Position numbers and translations under genes: made by a program
Assembly: GCF_001672775.1 (NCBI RefSeq)
Contig: NZ_LZKJ01000064.1
Coordinates: forward strand, 1-49,452
Length of the DNA: 49,452 nt
From: Mycobacterium kyorinense
GTDB taxonomy: Bacteria > Actinomycetota > Actinomycetes > Mycobacteriales > Mycobacteriaceae
Direction of reading: 5' to 3'
The notes under the pieces: model-generated
Seen by the model: only the letters and a program-made list of their open reading frames with translations
What the model was told of the DNA's origin: nothing
Databases searched by the model: none
Shown: positions 45,593 to 49,452 of the stretch, one piece after another
How the letters are laid out: each line of letters begins with the position of its first letter
Numbering within the stretch: position 1 is the first letter of the stretch

Positions 45593-47736
45593 GCGGTACA
45601 CCTGCGCCGCCGGTCGCGAAACGGGTCGAGAGCCGACGGGAATTCCACGGAGACGTGTTCGTCGATCCCTACGAATGGCTGCGTGACAAAGCCAATCCAG
45701 ACGTGATCTCTTACCTCGAGGCGGAGAACGACTACGCCGATCAGTCGACCGCGCAGCTGGAACCCTTGCGGCAGCGCATCTTCGAGGAGATCAAGGCGCG
45801 TACCAAGGAGACCGATCTGTCGGTCGCGACCCGACGTGGTCAGTGGTGGTATTACGCCCGCAGCTTCGAAGGCAAGCAGTACGGCGTGCACTGCCGTTGT
45901 CCGGTCACCAATCCCGGCGACTGGACGCCGCCGGTGTTCGACGAGCACACCGAGATTCCCGGCGAGCAGGTGCTGCTCGACGAGAACATCGAGGCGGACG
46001 GCCATGACTTCTTCGCCTTGGGTGCCGCCAGCGTCAGCCCCGACGGCAACGTCCTGGCATATTCGGTCGATATCGTCGGCGACGAACGTTATACCCTGCG
46101 GTTCAAGGATTTACATACCGGCGAACGATATTCCGACGAGATCGTCGGGATCGGTGCGGGCGCAACTTGGGCGACCGACAACCGCACCGTCTATTACGTG
46201 ACCGTGGATGCGGCTTGGCGTCCGGACACGGTATGGCGGCATCGCATCGGCTCTGGACTGCCCGCCGTGAAGGTCTATCACGAAGCCGACGAGCGGTTTT
46301 GGCTGGCAGTCGGGCGCACCCGCAGCGACGCCTACGTGTTGATTGCCGCCGGATCGGCGATCACATCGGAGGTCCGCTACGCCGATGCCGCCGATCCGCA
46401 GGCTGAATTCAGGACCGTGTGGCCGCGCCGCGACGGCGTCGAATACTCGGTTGAGCACGCCGTCGTCGCGGGTGAGGATCGGTTTTTGATCCTGCACAAC
46501 GAGGGTGCGGTGAACTTCACGCTCGTCGAGACGCCGGTCGGTGAACCAGCCGCGAAGCGGACGCTCATCGGCCATCGGGATGACGTCCGGCTGGACGCCG
46601 TGGATGCCTTCGAACGGCATTTGGTGCTCAGTTATCGACGGGAGGCGCTGCCGCGAGTCCAGCTGTGGCCCATTGGTGACGACGGCGGATACGGCAGTCC
46701 CGAAGAGATTTCGTTCGACTCCGAGCTGATGTCCGCAGGCCTTGGGCCCAACCCGACCTGGAATTCGCCGAAGCTGCGCATCGGTGCCGGATCGTTTGTC
46801 ACGCCGGTGCAGATCTACGACCTCGACCTGGTCACCGGAGAGCGCACATTGCTGCGTGAGCAACCGGTGCTCGGCGACTTCCGGCGCGAGGATTACGTCG
46901 AACGACGCGAATGGGCACTGGCAGACGACGGCACCCGAATTCCAGTGTCGATCGTGCACCGGGCCGACATCGAATTCCCGGCTGCGGCAGTGCTGTACGG
47001 ATACGGCGCCTACGAGATCTGCCAGGATCCACAGTTCGCGATTCCGCGGCTGTCGCTGCTGGATCGGGGCATGGTCTTCGCCGTCGCGCATGTCCGCGGC
47101 GGCGGTGAGATGGGCCGGCTGTGGTACGAGCACGGCAAGCTGCTGCACAAGAAGAACACCTTCACCGACTTCGTCGCGGTGGCAAAGCATTTGGTTGACT
47201 CCGGGCTGACCCGACCGCAGAGCCTGGTGGCAATGGGCGGCAGCGCAGGCGGCCTGTTGATGGGCGCGGTGGCCAATCAGGAGCCGGGTCTGTTCGCCGG
47301 CATCCTGGCGGTGGTGCCTTTCGTCGACCCGCTGACAACCATGTTGGACCCGTCGTTGCCGCTGACTGTCACCGAATGGGACGAGTGGGGAAACCCCTTG
47401 CAGGACAAGGCCGTCTACTCCTATATGAAGGCCTACTCTCCCTATGAGAACGTCGGCAACAAGAAGTACCCGGCCATCCTCGCAATGACCTCGCTGAATG
47501 ACACCCGGGTCTATTACGTAGAGCCGGCGAAATGGGTTGCGGCGTTGCGGCACGCCCAGTCCGACGGCAACTCGGTGCTGCTGAAGACTCAGATGAACGC
47601 CGGCCACGGCGGTATCAGCGGTCGTTACGAGCGGTGGAAGGAAGTCGCATTCCAGTACGCCTGGCTGTTGGCTGCCGCAGATCACGACCACTATGGCGAC
47701 GGCCAAGTAGACGTGCGCGGCAGCCGGGGTCAGTGA
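45589..47736 (+). CDS. ptrB: Oligopeptidase B (prolyl oligopeptidase family), intact
   Basis: A 715-residue serine peptidase. It has a seven-blade propeller region (about 60-420), then a catalytic domain with nucleophile Ser in [14 protein letters not shown], Asp in SLNDTRVYY and His in [12 protein letters not shown]. It cleaves short peptides after basic residues in the cytosol. GTG 45589 overlaps the purC stop (GTGA). In M. tuberculosis H37Rv the gene is split in two (ptrBa/ptrBb); here the frame is complete. Its stop lies within the last codons of the convergent MFS gene (7-nt overlap). Confidence 0.96.
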   Translation: MSGTPAPPVAKRVESRREFHGDVFVDPYEWLRDKANPDVISYLEAENDYADQSTAQLEPLRQRIFEEIKARTKETDLSVATRRGQWWYYARSFEGKQYGVHCRCPVTNPGDWTPPVFDEHTEIPGEQVLLDENIEADGHDFFALGAASVSPDGNVLAYSVDIVGDERYTLRFKDLHTGERYSDEIVGIGAGATWATDNRTVYYVTVDAAWRPDTVWRHRIGSGLPAVKVYHEADERFWLAVGRTRSDAYVLIAAGSAITSEVRYADAADPQAEFRTVWPRRDGVEYSVEHAVVAGEDRFLILHNEGAVNFTLVETPVGEPAAKRTLIGHRDDVRLDAVDAFERHLVLSYRREALPRVQLWPIGDDGGYGSPEEISFDSELMSAGLGPNPTWNSPKLRIGAGSFVTPVQIYDLDLVTGERTLLREQPVLGDFRREDYVERREWALADDGTRIPVSIVHRADIEFPAAAVLYGYGAYEICQDPQFAIPRLSLLDRGMVFAVAHVRGGGEMGRLWYEHGKLLHKKNTFTDFVAVAKHLVDSGLTRPQSLVAMGGSAGGLLMGAVANQEPGLFAGILAVVPFVDPLTTMLDPSLPLTVTEWDEWGNPLQDKAVYSYMKAYSPYENVGNKKYPAILAMTSLNDTRVYYVEPAKWVAALRHAQSDGNSVLLKTQMNAGHGGISGRYERWKEVAFQYAWLLAAADHDHYGDGQVDVRGSRGQ

Positions 47737-49046
47737 GTCATCATCGGTGGCCGGTCGGCTACCGCGGCGATCGGCTGCTTGGGCAGAAACACCGCAGGGA
47801 TATACGCCAACAGCGCCACCGCGGCGGCCACGACGAACACCGCGGTGTAGGCGTGTGAAATGTTGCTGCTGTCGTTGAATTGGTTGGTAAGGATCACCGA
47901 CATCAGTGCGGTGCTGATCGATGCTGCCACCTGAAGGTTGACATGCACTAGTGCCGAACCGCGGGCGATCTGATGCGGTGCCAGGCACTGGACGGCCGCC
48001 GCCACGAGCGGCATCGTCGTGCAACCCAGTCCCATCCCCATCAGCGTCAGCGCCGCTAGCAGTACGGGCAGATAGGCTGCGTGCGTCGAGACGCCGTAGG
48101 CAAAGACGGCCATGCCCGCGCCGATCAACGTGATGCCGGCCAGCACGACCTTGTGCGGGCCCCGCTTATCCAGCAACACTCCGGCGATCGGCATGGCGAC
48201 CAGCGCACCGAACCGCTCCGGAATCATGTGCACCCCTGACTGCAGCGGCGTTTGGAGCAACATCTGCTGAAAGCAGCTCGGGAGCAGCAATCCGGCGCCG
48301 AAAAGGGCTGCCGCAGTGAACAACAACGTTGAGTTGGCGGCGGTGACCTCGCGATTCTTGAGCAACCGCAGATCGATCAGCGGGTGTTCCGTCCGGTACA
48401 GCGCGTGCAGAACGAACCCACTGATCATCACCAAGCCGACGACCGCCGGTATCCACACGTGCTCGTCGGTGACGCTGCCGCGACCCGGGATGGAGGAGAC
48501 CCCGTACAGCAGCGCGGCCAGGCCCGGCGACAGGAGCAGCATGCCGACGACGTCGAATGCCTCCGACGGGGTTGCGCGATCCTGTGGAAACACCAGTGCA
48601 GCCAGGGTGAATGCCGCCAAACCGATCGGCACGTTGATCCCGAAAATCCACTCCCAGCTATAGGTGTCGATCAGCCAACCACCGAGAATCGGTCCCGCGA
48701 TCGGGCCGAGCAGCATCGGAATACCCAGCACCGCCATCAGACGGCCGATCCGTTTCGGACCAGCCTCGCGGCTCAAGATCGTGACGGCCAGCGGCATCAG
48801 CATGCCGCCGCCAAGACCTTGAAGTACTCGAAATACGATGAGCACACTGATGTTTGGCGCCAGCGCGCACAGCAACGAACCCACGGTGAATGCAAGCACG
48901 GACGCCATAAAAGGCCGCTTCGTGCCGAATCGGTCGGCGGCCCAACCGGCCAGTGGGATCACCGTGGCCAGCGCGAGCGTGTAGCCGGTCATCGTCCAAG
49001 CGACGACCGCCTGGGTGGACCCGAATTTGGTGATGAACGTGCGCTG
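47730..49046 (-). pseudogene. Body of an EmrB-like MFS (DHA2) transporter lacking its N-terminus at a rearrangement
   Basis: This frame encodes residues from QRTFITKFGSTQAVVAW onward (438 codons), with MFS motif ADRFGTKRPF and VLQGLGGGMLMPLA, and helices to VFLPKQPIA at the end. It corresponds to the Rv0783c (emrB) position, convergent with ptrB. Upstream of 49046 the sequence changes to the start of a glutathione peroxidase; the apparent start ATG 49067 (MRPDPAI) is an out-of-frame reading of that gene. The missing first 47 or so residues, including the first membrane helix, lie on the opposite strand at 49238. As assembled this gene is broken; in the true genome it may be whole. Confidence 0.85.
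48971..49046. repeat. Left arm of a perfect 76-bp inverted repeat
   Basis: This segment within the MFS body is the exact reverse complement of 49376-49451. The base following the match at the other arm (49452) differs. Confidence 0.95.
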
Positions 49047-49168
49047 TATTGCGGGGTCAGGCCGCATTTCGAGGCGACGTTGACGACGAGCACGGCGCGA
49101 TCGGCGTATTCGGCTAATGACGTGGGGCGATCGTCCAGAGTGGTCAACGGGATTTCGGTCAGCGTCAT
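48989..49168 (-). pseudogene. Glutathione peroxidase gene fragment (N-terminus only)
   Basis: ATG 49168 starts MTLTEIPLTTLDDRPTSLAE, followed by VLVVNVASKCGLTPQY, the classical glutathione/thioredoxin peroxidase start, with peroxidatic Cys35. After Tyr41 the frame enters the MFS body sequence out of phase and stops at 48989-48991 (59 codons in all). Only about 41 residues of a roughly 160-residue family are present. It is divergent from the EmrB N-terminus with about 70 bp between them. Confidence 0.82.
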
Positions 49169-49237
49169 GCTGCGAGACTACGTCAGCATCCGCAAAGTAG
49201 GTTGGTCATCTAGCTAATTGTCGTTACGCTGGGGTCC

Positions 49238-49452
49238 GTGCTGCGCTCCCGCCAGTCGACCAGCAACGAGTCCAGCTATCCGGACCGGCTCGACCTGGGC
49301 CTACTGCGAATAGCCGGTGTGTGCGCCGTTGCCGTGGTGATGGCGATCATGGACGCCACAGTCGTCGGGGTGGCCCAGCGCACGTTCATCACCAAATTCG
49401 GGTCCACCCAGGCGGTCGTCGCTTGGACGATGACCGGCTACACGCTCGCGCG
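49238..49452 (+). CDS. N-terminus of the EmrB-like MFS transporter, cut by the window end
   Basis: GTG 49238 starts VLRSRQSTSNESSYPDRLD, then the first membrane helix with AVVMAIMDATVVGVA, the DHA2-family helix-1 motif. From 49376 it continues with the same residues (QRTFITKFGS...) as the minus-strand MFS body. So this plus-strand frame is the intact junction of the emrB gene, seen in inverted orientation relative to the body at 47730. It runs off the edge after 71 codons; the last codon departs from the body copy by one base. Confidence 0.88.
   Translation, partial: MLRSRQSTSNESSYPDRLDLGLLRIAGVCAVAVVMAIMDATVVGVAQRTFITKFGSTQAVVAWTMTGYTLA
49376..49451. repeat. Right arm of the 76-bp inverted repeat
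   Basis: It is identical to the reverse complement of 48971-49046 and ends one base before the window end. The repeat starts at cagcgc in both arms and the bases just outside it differ. Confidence 0.95.

Noticed and set aside
46111..48024. Large minus-strand open frame (637 codons) opposite ptrB
   Set aside because: It is a shadow of the ptrB reading frame in GC-rich DNA, has no domain and a His/Arg/Gln-rich composition, and overlaps two well-supported genes.
47730..49067. Reading the MFS gene as complete with ATG 49067
   Set aside because: The first residues (MRPDPAI) are an alternative frame of the glutathione peroxidase start, and the first transmembrane helix of the family is missing.

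Overview
The window is GC-rich actinobacterial DNA and almost certainly comes from a Mycobacterium. The middle and right part (about 12.3-49 kb) follows gene for gene, from memory and not from a search, the M. tuberculosis Rv0756c-Rv0783c neighbourhood: the decapeptide-repeat protein, phoP-phoR, a HIT protein, the ketosteroid-isomerase-like protein, adhB, ferredoxin, cyp51, an SDR, cyp123, a TetR regulator, aldA, SDR, HIBADH-like, CMD, purD, ggt, an esterase, TetR, a DUF429 protein, purB, cyp126, a membrane protein, purC, ptrB and emrB. Start codons are often GTG, and neighbouring genes are very often coupled through 4-nt ATGA or GTGA overlaps.

Region 1 (1-9.2 kb) is a catabolic cluster outside that synteny block. 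On the minus strand lie an IclR regulator, an HSL-type esterase and a small protein cut by the window edge, and a three-gene unit of an HsaA-like flavin monooxygenase, an HsaC-like extradiol dioxygenase with all metal ligands, and a KstD/fumarate-reductase-like FAD dehydrogenase. On the plus strand, divergently, lie a Baeyer-Villiger monooxygenase, an SDR and an HsaD/BphD-like C-C hydrolase. Together they look like a pathway that dehydrogenates, hydroxylates and meta-cleaves a ring, and inserts oxygen next to a ketone. The HsaB-type reductase and lower-pathway genes are not in view.

Region 2 (9.2-12.3 kb) holds an LCP cell-wall ligase, a universal stress protein, a small two-cysteine lipoprotein, tRNA-Thr(UGU), and next to the tRNA a broken HNH-like gene remnant.

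Region 3 (12.3-15.8 kb) is phoP-phoR, with a near-consensus PhoP box in front of phoP, flanked by the decapeptide-repeat protein and a HIT hydrolase.

Region 4 (15.8-30.1 kb) is a sterol/xenobiotic redox island. A long minus-strand operon (cyp123, SDR, cyp51, ferredoxin, SnoaL-like, adhB, DHDPR-like, OYE-type flavoprotein, KSI-like, SDR, HIT) runs away from a TetR gene, and a plus-strand operon (aldA, SDR, HIBADH-like, CMD) runs the other way. The same GGACA-N2-TGTCC palindrome occurs on both sides of the divergent promoter. The SDR at 15.8 kb, the OYE and the DHDPR-like gene appear to be additions to the M. tuberculosis layout.

Region 5 (30.1-49 kb) interleaves purD, purB and purC with accessory genes: a CYP125-like P450 with its own TetR and a strong palindrome, a thiolase, an APC permease and a TDT-family transporter coupled to cyp126. 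ptrB is a single intact gene.

Right edge (48.97-49.45 kb): an emrB-like MFS gene is broken. Its body lies on the minus strand joined to the start of a glutathione peroxidase gene, while its N-terminus lies on the plus strand and re-enters the same body sequence, giving a perfect 76-bp inverted repeat ending one base before the window end. This is a fold-back rearrangement, or an amplification/assembly artefact.

Two families of dispersed intergenic repeats are visible. One is built on GAGTGTGAA inverted repeats. The other is a 40-47 bp GC-rich element, two tandem copies of which are translated as an 18-residue repeat at the C-terminus of the DHDPR-like protein.
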